Origin: Streptomyces sp. CBMA291
Lineage (GTDB): Bacteria; Actinomycetota; Actinomycetes; Streptomycetales; Streptomycetaceae
NCBI RefSeq assembly: GCF_014596525.1
Contig: NZ_MSJP01000085.1
Coordinates: 26,957-90,956 of the forward strand
Reading direction: 5' to 3'
DNA length: 64,000 nt
Shown here: positions 1 through 8,928 of the stretch, piece after piece
Numbering within the stretch: position 1 is the stretch's first letter
Layout: every line of letters starts with the position of its first letter
Made by a program: the position numbers and the translations under genes
The notes under the pieces: generated by a model
Told to the model about the DNA's origin: nothing
The model's input: only the letters and a program-made list of their open reading frames with translations
Databases searched by the model: none

Positions 1-1696
1 CGGTCGGGGCGAGGGTCGCGACCGCGCCGCCCTTGTCGTACGTGGGCTCCACGTACAGCAGGACCTCGGAGCCCTCCATCCGCAGCGGCGTCATCGTCTG
101 CTTGTCCGGAGCCTTGGAGCGCCACTTGGCCTTGCCCGTCGACAGGTCGAAGGCGACGACCTCGTTGGCGGTGCCGTACGAGCCGCCGGTGGCCATGTAG
201 AAGGTGTTCGCGTCGGCGGCGACACCCGTGCAGCCGTCCAGGTTCCGGCCGAAGATGACGAAGCCGCCGCCGCACGAGGGGGCGAACTTGTCCTTGCCGC
301 CCTGGATCTGGGAGCGGAGCCTGCCGCCCGCGTCGAGCGCGAAGACGGTCCACTTCTTCTGCTCGCGCTGGGTGGCGGAGACCACGAGCGGGTCGACCGA
401 GTAGACCTTGTCGACCTCCCAGTTCTCCTCCAGCCGGAAGGTGAACTTCGGCTTGCCGGTGGCCGGGTCGACCGCGCCGACCGCCTGGATCTTCTTGGTC
501 GTGCTGCCCGAGGGGCAGTCCATGGCCGCGATCAGCCTGCTGCCGCCCGCGTAGGCGAAGGGCTTGCAGCCCTCCGCGGGGCCGGTGAACAGCTGCCGTC
601 CGTCGGCGAGCGAGAAGCCGTACGCGCTGCTGGTTCCGGCGACGGTCAGCGTGTCGCCGCTGATGGCGAGGGTGTTGTCGGAGAACGCGAACAGGCCCTT
701 GGGCTTGGGCACGGACTTCTTCCAGCCCGCCTTGCCGGTCTTCAGGTCGATCTGCTGGAGTTCGCCGCACTTGGCGCCATCCTTGGCGCTCTCCTCGTAG
801 CCGAAGACCATGACGCCGTTCGGCGAGGGGTTCGCGGGGACCGCGCACAGCTTGAACGGCAGGTCCACATGCCACTTCGGGGAGCCGTCGGCGAGGCTGT
901 AGCCGTCGACGCCCTTGTACATGGCCTTGACGACGGTGTCGCCGACGATCCACGGGCCGAAGACGTCGGCGCCGTTGCGCGGCAGGTCGACGTCGTTCGT
1001 CAGGAGCCAGTCGACCTTGGCCTCGCCGGGCTTGCGGCCCGCGTTGAGGTCCTCGTCGCCGCCCGCGCCGTCGCCCGAGCCGTCGCCCCGGTCCACCGGC
1101 TCCGAGGTCTTCGGCGCGGCGGAGGTGGTCGAGGCGGAGACGGTCGGCGCGGTGGCCGCCGGCTTCTCGTCGCCGCCTCCGACGACCGCCCAGGTGGCGA
1201 CGGCGGTCACCAGGACCGCTCCGACGGCCACACCGGCCACGACACCGGTCCGGGCCTTGCGGGGACCACCGGGGCCGCCCGGGGGCGGCGGGGTCGGGGC
1301 GGCCGGGTACATCGGCTGGGTGGGCAGGCCGCCGTAAGGGTTCTGCTGCTGCCCGTAGGGGCCGGGCTGGGACCCGTACGGGCCGGGCTGACCCTGAGGG
1401 GGTCCGTACGGGCCGGGCTGGCCCTGCTGCGGGTACCCGTAGGGGCCGGGCTGCTGCCCGTAGGGGTCCGGCTGACCCTGCTGCGGGTAGCCGTATCCCG
1501 GCTGCGGCGGCTGGCCGGGGGCCTGCGGCGGCTGGCCGGGAGGCATCGGCGGCTGGCCGGGGGGCATCGGCGGGGTCCCGCCCGGGGTCTGCGGCGGCTG
1601 GCCGAAACCCTGGCCCTGGTCCTGGTGCGGGCCCTGGCCCGGGTCCTGGGGAGCCCCGAAGCCCCCCGGCGGCTGGTTGCTGGGCGGCTGGGTCAT
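1..1696 (-). CDS. PQQ-like beta-propeller lipoprotein/membrane-anchored protein (3' end cut by window)
   Basis: The reading frame starts at ATG 1696 and runs off the left edge, so the C-terminus is missing. Residues 1-130 are Pro/Gly/Gln/Tyr-rich with repeated PYG-type units. One membrane segment follows (about residues 150-170, VVAGVAVGAVLVTAVATWAV), then an acidic linker, then a domain with repeated 'DLKTGKxGW', 'DPATGKPKF' and 'DLSTGKAKW' blade motifs of BamB/PQQ-like propellers. This is a common Streptomyces arrangement: a cytoplasmic proline-rich tail and an extracellular propeller. The ligand is unknown. The architecture is clear; the role is not. Confidence 0.85.
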   Translation of the reverse strand, partial: MTQPPSNQPPGGFGAPQDPGQGPHQDQGQGFGQPPQTPGGTPPMPPGQPPMPPGQPPQAPGQPPQPGYGYPQQGQPDPYGQQPGPYGYPQQGQPGPYGPPQGQPGPYGSQPGPYGQQQNPYGGLPTQPMYPAAPTPPPPGGPGGPRKARTGVVAGVAVGAVLVTAVATWAVVGGGDEKPAATAPTVSASTTSAAPKTSEPVDRGDGSGDGAGGDEDLNAGRKPGEAKVDWLLTNDVDLPRNGADVFGPWIVGDTVVKAMYKGVDGYSLADGSPKWHVDLPFKLCAVPANPSPNGVMVFGYEESAKDGAKCGELQQIDLKTGKAGWKKSVPKPKGLFAFSDNTLAISGDTLTVAGTSSAYGFSLADGRQLFTGPAEGCKPFAYAGGSRLIAAMDCPSGSTTKKIQAVGAVDPATGKPKFTFRLEENWEVDKVYSVDPLVVSATQREQKKWTVFALDAGGRLRSQIQGGKDKFAPSCGGGFVIFGRNLDGCTGVAADANTFYMATGGSYGTANEVVAFDLSTGKAKWRSKAPDKQTMTPLRMEGSEVLLYVEPTYDKGGAVATLAPT

Positions 1697-1760
1697 CTAC
1701 GGTTCCCCCTTGGCGTGAGCGGCTTTACTTTCTACCACCGACGTGATGGCGCAAAAGCGA

Positions 1761-1793
1761 CCGGTCCGCCCCTTGTACCCAAGGGAGGACCGG
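1761..1793 (-). terminator. Strong hairpin between ABC-F gene and PQQ-propeller gene
   Basis: CCGGTCC pairs with GGACCGG and the inner CCCTTG pairs with CAAGGG around a 4-base loop. It lies just after the ABC-F stop codon in the direction of transcription. There is no long T-run, so this is a probable but not canonical intrinsic terminator. Confidence 0.55.
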
Positions 1794-1808
1794 CCCGTGA
1801 TGCCCTCG

Positions 1809-3614
1809 TTACGCGTCCTCGGCCAGTTCGAGCCAGCGCATCTCCAGCTCCTCGCGCTCACCCGCGAGTTCGCGGAGTTCCGCGTCGAGCTTCGCCACCA
1901 GCTCGAAGTCGGTGGCGTTCTCCGCGATCCTGGCGTGCAGCTTCGCCTCCTTGTCGGAGACCTTGTCGAGCTGCCGCTCCACCTTCTGGAGTTCCTTCTT
2001 CGCGGCGCGGGCGTCGGCGGCGGAGACGCCCGGCTTCGTCTGCGCGGGCGCGGCGGCGGGCGCGGGGGCGGCCGACTCCGCCGCCTTCCGGCGCCGCTCC
2101 AGGTACTCGTCGATACCGCGCGGCAGCATCCGCAGGGTCTGGTCGCCGAGCAGCGCCAGCGTCTTGTCCGTGGTGCGCTCGATGAAGAACCGGTCGTGGG
2201 AGATGACGACCATGGAGCCCGGCCAGCCGTCGAGGAGGTCCTCCAGCTGGGTCAGGGTCTCGATGTCGAGGTCGTTGGTGGGCTCGTCGAGGAAGAGGAC
2301 GTTCGGCTCGTCCATGAGGAGGCGCAGCAGCTGGAGGCGGCGGCGCTCACCGCCGGACAGGTCGCCGACCGGCGTCCACTGCTTCTCCTTGCTGAAGCCG
2401 AACTGCTCGCAGAGCTGGCCCGCCGTCATCTCGCGGCCCTTGCCGAGGTCGACGCGGTCGCGGATCTGCTGGACGGCTTCCAGGACCCGCAGGGTGCCGG
2501 GGAGTTCGGTGACGTCCTGGGAGAGATAGGCGAGCCGGACGGTCTTGCCGACGGTGACGGTCCCGGCGGCGGGCTGGATCTCGCCCTGGCTGGTGGCCGC
2601 GTCGGCGAGCGCCCGCAGGAGGGAGGTCTTGCCCGCGCCGTTGACGCCGACGAGGCCGATGCGGTCGCCGGGGCCCAGCTGCCAGGTGAGGTGCCGCAGC
2701 AGGGTCTTGGGCCCCGCGGTGACGGTCACGTCCTCCAGGTCGAAGACGGTCTTGCCCAGGCGGGCGTTGGCGAACTTCATCAGCTCGGAGGTGTCGCGCG
2801 GCGGCGGCACGTCGGCGATCAGCTCGTTGGCCGCCTCGATGCGGTAGCGGGGCTTGGAGGTACGGGCGGGGGCGCCGCGCCGCAGCCAGGCCAGCTCCTT
2901 GCGCATCAGGTTCTGCCGCTTGACCTCCTCGGTGGCGGCGATGCGCTCGCGCTCGGCACGGGCGAAGACGTAGTCCGAGTAGCCGCCCTCGTACTCGTGC
3001 ACCGTGCCGCGCTGCACGTCCCACATGCGGGTGCAGACCTGGTCGAGGAACCAGCGGTCGTGGGTGACGCAGACGAGCGCGGACCTGCGCTCCTGGAGGT
3101 GCTTGGCGAGCCAGGAGATGCCCTCGACGTCGAGGTGGTTGGTGGGCTCGTCCAGGACGATCAGGTCCTGGTCCTCGATGAGGAGCTTGGCCAGCGCGAT
3201 GCGGCGGCGCTCGCCGCCGGAGAGCGGACCGATGACGGTGTCCAGACCGTTCTCGAAGCCGGGCAGGTCGAGCCCGCCGAAGAGCCCGGTGAGCACATCG
3301 CGGATCTTGGCGCTGCCCGCCCACTCGTGATCGGCCATGACGCCGATGACCTCGTGCCGGACGGTGGCCTTCGGGTCGAGCGAGTCGTGCTGGGTGAGGA
3401 CCCCGAGGCGGAGCCCGCCGCTGTGGGTGACCCGGCCGCTGTCGGCTTCTTCGAGCCGGGCGAGCATCCGGATGAGGGTGGTCTTGCCGTCGCCGTTGCG
3501 GCCGACGACTCCGATGCGGTCGCCTTCGGAGACACCGAGCGAAACCCCGTCGAGGAGGGCGCGGGTGCCGTACACCTTGCTGACGGCCTCGACATTGACC
3601 AGGTTGACGGCCAC
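1809..3614 (-). CDS. ABC-F family ATPase (Uup-like)
   Basis: The protein is 601 aa with two ABC ATPase domains in tandem and no membrane segments. Walker A motifs are GRNGDGKTT and GVNGAGKTS; signatures are LSGGERRR in both halves; Walker B motifs end in LDEPTNHLD and LDEPTNDLD. A charged coiled-coil C-terminal tail (about residues 530-601, alternating Lys/Glu) is typical of Uup-type members. ABC-F proteins act on the ribosome or on nucleic acid, not in transport. I chose GTG 3614 because AGGAG lies 5 bases upstream; an in-frame upstream start at 3668 lacks such a site. Whether it is a translation factor or an antibiotic-resistance type cannot be told from sequence alone. Confidence 0.93.
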   Translation of the reverse strand: MAVNLVNVEAVSKVYGTRALLDGVSLGVSEGDRIGVVGRNGDGKTTLIRMLARLEEADSGRVTHSGGLRLGVLTQHDSLDPKATVRHEVIGVMADHEWAGSAKIRDVLTGLFGGLDLPGFENGLDTVIGPLSGGERRRIALAKLLIEDQDLIVLDEPTNHLDVEGISWLAKHLQERRSALVCVTHDRWFLDQVCTRMWDVQRGTVHEYEGGYSDYVFARAERERIAATEEVKRQNLMRKELAWLRRGAPARTSKPRYRIEAANELIADVPPPRDTSELMKFANARLGKTVFDLEDVTVTAGPKTLLRHLTWQLGPGDRIGLVGVNGAGKTSLLRALADAATSQGEIQPAAGTVTVGKTVRLAYLSQDVTELPGTLRVLEAVQQIRDRVDLGKGREMTAGQLCEQFGFSKEKQWTPVGDLSGGERRRLQLLRLLMDEPNVLFLDEPTNDLDIETLTQLEDLLDGWPGSMVVISHDRFFIERTTDKTLALLGDQTLRMLPRGIDEYLERRRKAAESAAPAPAAAPAQTKPGVSAADARAAKKELQKVERQLDKVSDKEAKLHARIAENATDFELVAKLDAELRELAGEREELEMRWLELAEDA

Positions 3615-3828
3615 GTTGACTCCTGTACGGGGTGATCGATCGACGTTCCAGGGTACGTCCCCGGACACCCCCTCCCCCGCGCTCCGGGGCGGGGCCCCGG
3701 GGTGCGGGCCCGCGCCCCCGGGGGTACGGGGCCCGTGCGGAGGCGTCGACCGGCCCGTGCGGAGGCTCGGCCGGTGGCCGGGGGCGCGGGCCGCCCGTGG
3801 GTCCCGGTCGTGCGAGGACCGGTTCCGG

Positions 3829-4761
3829 TCAGCCGGGGAGGACGACCGCTCCGGGGGCCGGGGAGGTCGCCGTGCGGGCCGTACGGCAGGTGCCGGAGGC
3901 GGTGAGGGCGGCGGCGACCGTCTCGGCGGACTCCGCGTCCTTCACCAGGAACGCCGTCGTCGGACCCGAGCCGGAGACCAGGGCCGCGAGGGCGCCCGCC
4001 GCCGTGCCCGCGGCCAGGGTCGCCGCGAGCGACGGGCGCAGCGAGAGCGCCGCGGGCTGGAGGTCGTTGGCGAGGGTGGCCGCGAGGGCGGTGGTGTCCC
4101 CGGTGCGCAGGGCGTCCAGGAGGGCCGGGGAGGCGGCCGGTACGGGGACCTCGACGCCCTCCGTGAGCCGGTCGAACTCGCCGTACACCGCCGGGGTCGA
4201 AAGCCCGCCGTCGGCGACGGCGAAGACCCAGTGGAAGGTGCCGCCGACCGGCAGGACCTCAAGGCGCTCGCCCCGTCCGGTGCCGAGCGCCGCGCCGCCG
4301 ACCAGGCTGAACGGCACGTCGGAGCCGAGTTCGGCGCAGATCTCAAGGAGTTCCTCGCGCGAGGAGCCCAGGCCCCAGAGCGCGTCGCAGGCGAGCAGGG
4401 CGCCCGCGCCGTCGGCGCTGCCGCCCGCCATGCCGCCCGCGACCGGGATGTCCTTGACGATGTGCAGACGCACGTCGGGCGTGATGCCGTGCCGGGCGGC
4501 GAGGAGTTCGGCGGCGCGGGCGGCGAGGTTGGTGCGGTCGAGCGGCACCTTGTCGGCGTCGGGGCCCTCGCAGCTGACCGTGAGGCCTTCGGCGAGGGTC
4601 GCGGTCACCTCGTCGTACAGGGAGACCGCGAGGAAGACGTTGGCCAGGTCGTGGAAGCCGTCGGGGCGCGCCGCGCCGACCGCCAGCCGCACGTTGACCT
4701 TGGCGGGGACCCGTACGGTGACGCCGTTCGCGCCTTGACCGCTCGTGTCCTGGCCGATCAC
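3829..4761 (-). CDS. ispE: 4-diphosphocytidyl-2-C-methyl-D-erythritol kinase
   Basis: A GHMP kinase of the MEP isoprenoid pathway (310 aa). It phosphorylates the 2-OH of CDP-methylerythritol. Visible motifs are the N-terminal PAKVN (substrate-side Lys/Asn), the glycine-rich ATP loop PVAGGMAGGSADGAG at about residues 110-125, and the C-terminal SGSGPT motif. Its GTG start overlaps the rsmA stop codon by four bases (GTGA), so it is translationally coupled to rsmA, the usual actinobacterial order. Confidence 0.96.
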   Translation of the reverse strand: MIGQDTSGQGANGVTVRVPAKVNVRLAVGAARPDGFHDLANVFLAVSLYDEVTATLAEGLTVSCEGPDADKVPLDRTNLAARAAELLAARHGITPDVRLHIVKDIPVAGGMAGGSADGAGALLACDALWGLGSSREELLEICAELGSDVPFSLVGGAALGTGRGERLEVLPVGGTFHWVFAVADGGLSTPAVYGEFDRLTEGVEVPVPAASPALLDALRTGDTTALAATLANDLQPAALSLRPSLAATLAAGTAAGALAALVSGSGPTTAFLVKDAESAETVAAALTASGTCRTARTATSPAPGAVVLPG

Positions 4762-5630
4762 GCCTTGGCCTCCGCGATCCGGGCGAACTCCTCCACGGTC
4801 AGCGCCTCGCCGCGGGCCTGCGGTGAGATACCGGCCTTGACCAGGGCTTCCTCGGCCGCCGCGGGCGAGCCCGCCCAGCCCGCGAGGGCCGCGCGGAGGG
4901 TCTTGCGGCGCTGGGCGAAGGCCGCGTCGACGACCGCGAAGACCTCCTTGCGGGTGGCGGTGGTGGCGAGCGGCTCGGCCCGGCGGACCAGGGAGACGAG
5001 ACCGGAGTCGACGTTCGGCGCGGGCCAGAAGACGTTGCGGCCGATGGATCCGGCGCGCTTCACCTCCGCGTACCAGTTGGCCTTGACCGACGGCACGCCG
5101 TAGACCTTGTTCCCGGGGCGGGCGGCGAGCCGGTCGGCGACCTCCGCCTGGACCATGACGAGCGTCCGTTCGATGCTCGGGAAGCGCTCCAGCATGTGCA
5201 GGAGGACGGGCACGGCCACGTTGTACGGCAGGTTGGCCACGAGCGCGGTCGGCGCCGGGCCCGGCAGCTCCTCGACGAGCATCGCGTCGGAGTGCACCAG
5301 GGCGAAGCGGTCGGCGCGGGCGGGCATACGGGCGGCGATCGTGGCGGGCAGCGCGGCGGCGAGGACGTCGTCGATCTCGACGGCCGTCACCCGGTCGGCG
5401 GCTTCCAGGAGGGCCAGGGTGAGGGAGCCGAGGCCGGGCCCCACCTCCACGACCACGTCGTCGGGCCGCACCTCGGCCGTGCGGACGATCCGCCGGACGG
5501 TGTTGGCGTCGATGACGAAGTTCTGGCCCTTCTGCTTCGTGGGGCGCACGCCGAGGACGGCGGCCAGCTCACGGATGTCGGCGGGGCCGAGGAGGGCGTC
5601 GGGGCTTTCGGGGCCGGTGGTGGTGCTCAC
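4758..5630 (-). CDS. rsmA: 16S rRNA (adenine1518-N6/adenine1519-N6)-dimethyltransferase
   Basis: A KsgA/RsmA-family SAM-dependent rRNA dimethyltransferase of 290 aa. It shows the entry motif QKGQNFVID, SAM motif I VVEVGPGLGSLT, an acidic residue in VTAVEIDD, and catalytic motif IV NLPYNVA. It modifies two adenines in helix 45 during 30S maturation. The GTG start at 5630 has no Shine-Dalgarno site; a TAGGCT hexamer ends 6 bases upstream, which predicts a leaderless message. ispE follows with a 4-base overlap. Confidence 0.96.
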   Translation of the reverse strand: MSTTTGPESPDALLGPADIRELAAVLGVRPTKQKGQNFVIDANTVRRIVRTAEVRPDDVVVEVGPGLGSLTLALLEAADRVTAVEIDDVLAAALPATIAARMPARADRFALVHSDAMLVEELPGPAPTALVANLPYNVAVPVLLHMLERFPSIERTLVMVQAEVADRLAARPGNKVYGVPSVKANWYAEVKRAGSIGRNVFWPAPNVDSGLVSLVRRAEPLATTATRKEVFAVVDAAFAQRRKTLRAALAGWAGSPAAAEEALVKAGISPQARGEALTVEEFARIAEAKA

Positions 5631-5636
5631 TGGTAC

Positions 5637-5642
5637 AGCCTA
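5637..5642 (-). promoter_or_regulatory. -10 hexamer TAGGCT for leaderless rsmA-ispE
   Basis: TANNNT hexamer ending 6 bases before the rsmA GTG, with no ribosome binding site between. No convincing -35 was seen. Confidence 0.5.
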
Positions 5643-5977
5643 CGGGGCCCGGCATGGCCCACGGGCCGGATGGCATGGGGCCGGGGCCTGCGGGGTGGGC
5701 GCGGGGGCTGTGGGGTGCGGGGCCTGGGGGGGCTGGGGGTGCAGGGGCTGGAGGTGCCGGGCCTGGGGGCGCCGGACCTGCGGATGCGGGGTCTGGGGCG
5801 CCGGACCTGCGGATGCGGGACCTGGCATGGGCCACGAGCCGGATGGCGCGGGCGAGGCCCACGGGGGGGCGCGTGACCTGGGGTCCGGGGTCCACAGGTG
5901 CGGGGCCTGAGGGCGCCGAGCCTGAGGGTGCCGAGCCTGCTCGTGCGGCACGGCACGGCCCGGCACGGCCCGGCCCC
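5643..5977. repeat. G-rich intergenic stretch with direct repeats
   Basis: About 335 bases between rsmA and the rpf gene, with no credible gene. It holds a 23-bp direct repeat (5768-5790 and 5797-5819), shorter repeats of a CTGAGGGCGCCGAGC type (about 5907-5940) and a run of CGGCACGGC units (about 5945-5975). Open frames here are low-complexity Pro/Gly/Arg artefacts. Confidence 0.6.
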
Positions 5978-7102
5978 TCACCCGTACAGTCTCCGTCCGC
6001 AATGCGGCCACGGGCTCGCCCCTCTCCGCGCGTACAGCTTCTTCGCGCGGTGGGTCTGCTCGGTGGCGGGGGCGGCTCCGGCCAGGCCCGTGCCGCCGAG
6101 GGCCCGCCAGGTGGCGGGGTCGAGGCGGTAGAGCCCGCCGGGCGTCCCGCCGGGACCGGCCCCGGACGGCGGGCCGCCGGACTCGCAGGCGGCGAGCGCG
6201 GCCCAGTCGAGTCCGTCGGCGGCGGTGGCCGTGGCGGGCGGCGGGCGGGTGCCGATCCGCACCCGGCGGCTGACGGGCTCGCGGACCGGCTCCCCGTCGG
6301 CCGGCCGGGACCCGTAGGTGATCCGGCGCAGCCCGGCGGCGCCCTGCCGTTCGACCACCTCGGCCCCCACGGGCAGCCCCGGGTCGGGGATCCGCTCGAC
6401 GGCGTAGGGCACGGTCTCGTCGCGGACCTGCCGGGAGCCGCTGATCCGCAGCACGGTCACCGTCTGGCCGTCGCGGGGGAAGGAGCCGGGGTCGGCGAAG
6501 GTGGTGTCCCGCCCGGTGAGGGTGAGGCCCGCCTCGGCGAGCGCCCCCGCGACGGTGGCGGCGTTCGTCCGGACGGTCCGCTCGCGCCCGTCGGCGAGGA
6601 AGGTGACGGACCGCTCGGTCCGTACGGCGAGCGCGAGACCCCTACGGGAGACGGCGGTGCTCCGGGAGACCGAGAGGTGGGCGCCCTCCGCGCGGACCCC
6701 GAGCCGCCGCAGCGCCTCCTCGACGGTCCTGCCGGTGGTCCATACCCGGCGGCGGCGCCCGTCCAGGGTGAGGGAGAGGGGACGCCCGTAACGGACCACG
6801 ACCTCGTCGCCGCCGGTCAGGGGTACGGCGGGGGCGGGCGCCACGAGGTCGTGCGCCCCGACGGTCACCCCCTCGCGGGCGAGCAGTCCCCCGACGTCCC
6901 CGGCGAAGGTGCGCAGGGTGCGCGGAACGCCGTCGACGGTGAGCCGGACGGTCTTGTCGGCGGCGACGAAGGCGGTGGTGCCGCCGACGAGCAGGACGAC
7001 GACGAGCCCCTGCGGGAGGAGGGCGCGCAGCCGTCGGCCGAGGAGGCGTGGGCCTGCGGGGCGCCGCCGCCCGGGGGCGGGCGCGGCCGGGGAAGTGCTC
7101 AC
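5978..7102 (-). CDS. Resuscitation-promoting factor-like protein (DUF348/G5 domains, divergent lytic domain)
   Basis: A 374-aa exported protein. It has an Arg-rich N-terminus, a membrane/signal segment at about 31-48, then three DUF348 ubiquitin-like repeats (about 50-100, 108-155, 165-215) and a G5 domain (about 220-290). The C-terminal Rpf transglycosylase-like domain (about 297-374) keeps LAACESGG with the presumed catalytic Glu307, GLYRLDPATWRALGG and the C-terminal WPHC. The stretch normally carrying the Asn-Trp and Gly-Tyr-Tyr residues is replaced by a Gly/Pro-rich segment. Family members cleave peptidoglycan and wake dormant cells or spores. GTG start at 7102; TAGAGT lies 9 bases upstream. 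Confidence 0.85.
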   Translation of the reverse strand: MSTSPAAPAPGRRRPAGPRLLGRRLRALLPQGLVVVLLVGGTTAFVAADKTVRLTVDGVPRTLRTFAGDVGGLLAREGVTVGAHDLVAPAPAVPLTGGDEVVVRYGRPLSLTLDGRRRRVWTTGRTVEEALRRLGVRAEGAHLSVSRSTAVSRRGLALAVRTERSVTFLADGRERTVRTNAATVAGALAEAGLTLTGRDTTFADPGSFPRDGQTVTVLRISGSRQVRDETVPYAVERIPDPGLPVGAEVVERQGAAGLRRITYGSRPADGEPVREPVSRRVRIGTRPPPATATAADGLDWAALAACESGGPPSGAGPGGTPGGLYRLDPATWRALGGTGLAGAAPATEQTHRAKKLYARRGASPWPHCGRRLYG

Positions 7103-7190
7103 GAGGCCCGGACTCTAGCCTCGACCGTCCCGGCCCCCTGGGTGACGCCCCGGAGAGGTCCCGGAGACATCCCGGAGACGCCCCGTACGC

Positions 7191-7414
7191 ACCTGGACCG
7201 GCGGCCCCGGCGCCCCGCCCGGCTCAGGACCGGCAACCCTGGCGCGCCCACCTGTCTCAGGGCCGGCGGCCCCGGCGCCCCACCTGTCTCAGGACCGGCG
7301 GCCCCGGCGCCCCGCCCGGCTCGGGACCGGCAACCCTGGCGCGCCCACCTGTCTCAGGACCGGCAACCCCGGCGCCCCACCCGCACCGATACCGGGCGCC
7401 CCCGCCCGTCTCAG
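7191..7414. repeat. Tandem repeat of about 32 bp, roughly six to seven imperfect units
   Basis: The gap between tatD and the rpf gene (7103-7410) holds no gene. From 7191 to the tatD stop codon it is built of adjacent units of roughly ACCGGC-(GG/AA)CCC-GGCGC-CCC(A/G)CC-NNNCTCAGG. The last degenerate unit reaches into the tatD stop. Units are contiguous with no spacers, so this is a minisatellite and not a CRISPR array. Confidence 0.8.
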
Positions 7415-8280
7415 TAGTCGAAGGCCCGAGCCGTGTTCGTGGCGATCGCCCCGGCCATCTCCTCCTCGCCGATGCCCCGTACCTCCGCCATCGCCCGGAG
7501 GGTCACCGGGATCAGGTAGGGGGCGTTCGGGCGGCCTCGGAAGGGGGCCGGGGTGAGGAAGGGCGCGTCGGTCTCGACGAGGACGAGTTCCAGCGGGGCC
7601 ACCGCGAGCGCGTCCCTTAGGGGCTGGGCGTTCTTGAAGGTGACGTTGCCCGCGAAGGACATGTAGTAGCCCTTGGCGGCGCAGATCTCGGCCATGGCCG
7701 CGTCGCCGGAGTAGCAGTGGAAGACGGTCCGCTCGGGGGCGCCCTCCTCGTCCAGGACGCGCAGCACGTCGGCGTGGGCCTCCCGGTCGTGGATGACGAG
7801 GGTCTTGCCGTGCCGCTTGGCGATCTCGATGTGGGCCCGGAAGGAACGCTCCTGCGCGGCGATGCCCTCGGGGCCCGTACGGAAGAAGTCGAGGCCGGTC
7901 TCGCCGACCCCGAGGACGTACGGGAGGGCGGCGAGCCGGTCGATCTCGGCGAGGGCGTCGTCGAGGGCCGCGTCGCCGCCGCCTTCCCGTACGCCCTGCC
8001 GGGCCACGCCCTCGGGGTCGCCCAGGACGATCCTCGGGGCTTCGTTGGGGTGCAGGGCGACCGCCGCGTGCACCCGCTCGTGGGCGGCGGCGGTCTCGGC
8101 GGCCCACCGGGAGCCCTTCACGTCGCAGCCCACCTGCACCACCGTGGTCACGCCGACGGCGGCGGCCTTGACGAGGGCCTCCTCGACGGTCCCGGACTGG
8201 AGGTCCAGATGGGTGTGCGAGTCCGCGACCTCCACCAGGAGGGGTTCGGGCAGCGGCGGCGGGGCGTCCTTGGCACTCAT
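7411..8280 (-). CDS. TatD-family metal-dependent DNase/hydrolase
   Basis: An amidohydrolase-fold nuclease of 289 aa. It has the N-terminal metal ligands in DSHTHLD (HxH), AVALHPNEA, a metal-binding Glu in GVGETGLDFF, a His in VIHDREAH and HCYSGD, and a C-terminal Asp in ETDAPFLTP. TatD proteins are 3'-5' exonucleases or D-aminoacyl hydrolases involved in DNA repair or turnover. The ATG at 8280 is preceded by TACGAT ending 7 bases upstream, which predicts a leaderless mRNA. Confidence 0.95.
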   Translation of the reverse strand: MSAKDAPPPLPEPLLVEVADSHTHLDLQSGTVEEALVKAAAVGVTTVVQVGCDVKGSRWAAETAAAHERVHAAVALHPNEAPRIVLGDPEGVARQGVREGGGDAALDDALAEIDRLAALPYVLGVGETGLDFFRTGPEGIAAQERSFRAHIEIAKRHGKTLVIHDREAHADVLRVLDEEGAPERTVFHCYSGDAAMAEICAAKGYYMSFAGNVTFKNAQPLRDALAVAPLELVLVETDAPFLTPAPFRGRPNAPYLIPVTLRAMAEVRGIGEEEMAGAIATNTARAFDY

Positions 8281-8287
8281 GGCCCCG

Positions 8288-8293
8288 ATCGTA
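8288..8293 (-). promoter_or_regulatory. -10 hexamer TACGAT for leaderless tatD
   Basis: Ends exactly 7 bases before the tatD ATG. There is no Shine-Dalgarno site between. Confidence 0.55.
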
Positions 8294-8379
8294 CGAGGCC
8301 CGCCCCGCCCCGCGCTCGGGGTCGCCCCCGGGTCAGGCGCGACGCCGGAGCCGACGGCGCGTGCGGCGCCGGACCTCCG

Positions 8380-8790
8380 TCACGTACGGCGCCGGAAGGG
8401 ATGCAGAAGGTCCGCCAGGTGCCAGTGGTGCGGCACCGGGGGCTCCCCCTCGGTGAGTTCCTGGCCGATGGGGCCGGACGGCGACACCGGCTTGGTCTCC
8501 TTGGCGCCACGCCGGTGCTTCTCCGTCGCCGCGATCAGGTCGAGCACGGACGACACCTGCCCCGCGCGCATGATCCGGACGACATGGCCGCCGCAGTTCA
8601 TGCAGGTGGGACTGGACAGCGGCGACGGAACCCGCTCCCCGTCCGCCTTGTAGACGACGAACGCGTTGTGGGAAGCGTCGGTGTGGTGCTCGATCTCGTA
8701 CGCCTGCTCCCAGCCGTATCCACAGCGCATGCAGGCGAAGGCGTAAGCCTCGTGGGCGACGGATATGCCGGTACCGGTGGTCTCACTCAT
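8380..8790 (-). CDS. Small zinc-ribbon-like protein
   Basis: A 136-aa hydrophilic protein with two CxxC pairs, CMRCGYGW (about residues 19-26) and CMNCGGH (about 62-68), which would make one zinc-ribbon. A His/Pro-rich tail (PVPHHWHLADLLHPF) follows. I do not recognise a named family; proteins of this kind are widespread and uncharacterised in Streptomyces. ATG 8790 was chosen over an in-frame start at 8910 because GAGGAG lies 5 bases upstream. Confidence 0.85.
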   Translation of the reverse strand: MSETTGTGISVAHEAYAFACMRCGYGWEQAYEIEHHTDASHNAFVVYKADGERVPSPLSSPTCMNCGGHVVRIMRAGQVSSVLDLIAATEKHRRGAKETKPVSPSGPIGQELTEGEPPVPHHWHLADLLHPFRRRT

Positions 8791-8928
8791 GCCAGCTCCT
8801 CTCCACTGATCAGTGGACGCCTTTTCCGGCCGGAGCGCATCAGCGCGAGACGAACCATGGGAGGCTTTTGGCTCTTCCCTTGCCAACTGCCCTGCGGAGT
8901 GTCCCGGCACGGCTTTTCCCTTTGCTTT

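Noticed and set aside
1743..3635. 630-codon plus-strand frame opposite the ABC-F gene
   Set aside because: It is antisense to a fully conserved ABC-F protein. Its Leu/Val/Asp/Gly-rich composition is the expected complement of that gene.
7103..7190. c-di-AMP (ydaO) riboswitch upstream of the rpf gene
   Set aside because: No conserved core is present, and a -10-like TAGAGT sits close to the start codon, leaving no leader.
7191..7414. Regular repeats considered as a CRISPR array
   Set aside because: Units are contiguous and degenerate, with no unique spacers and no cas genes. They fit a minisatellite.
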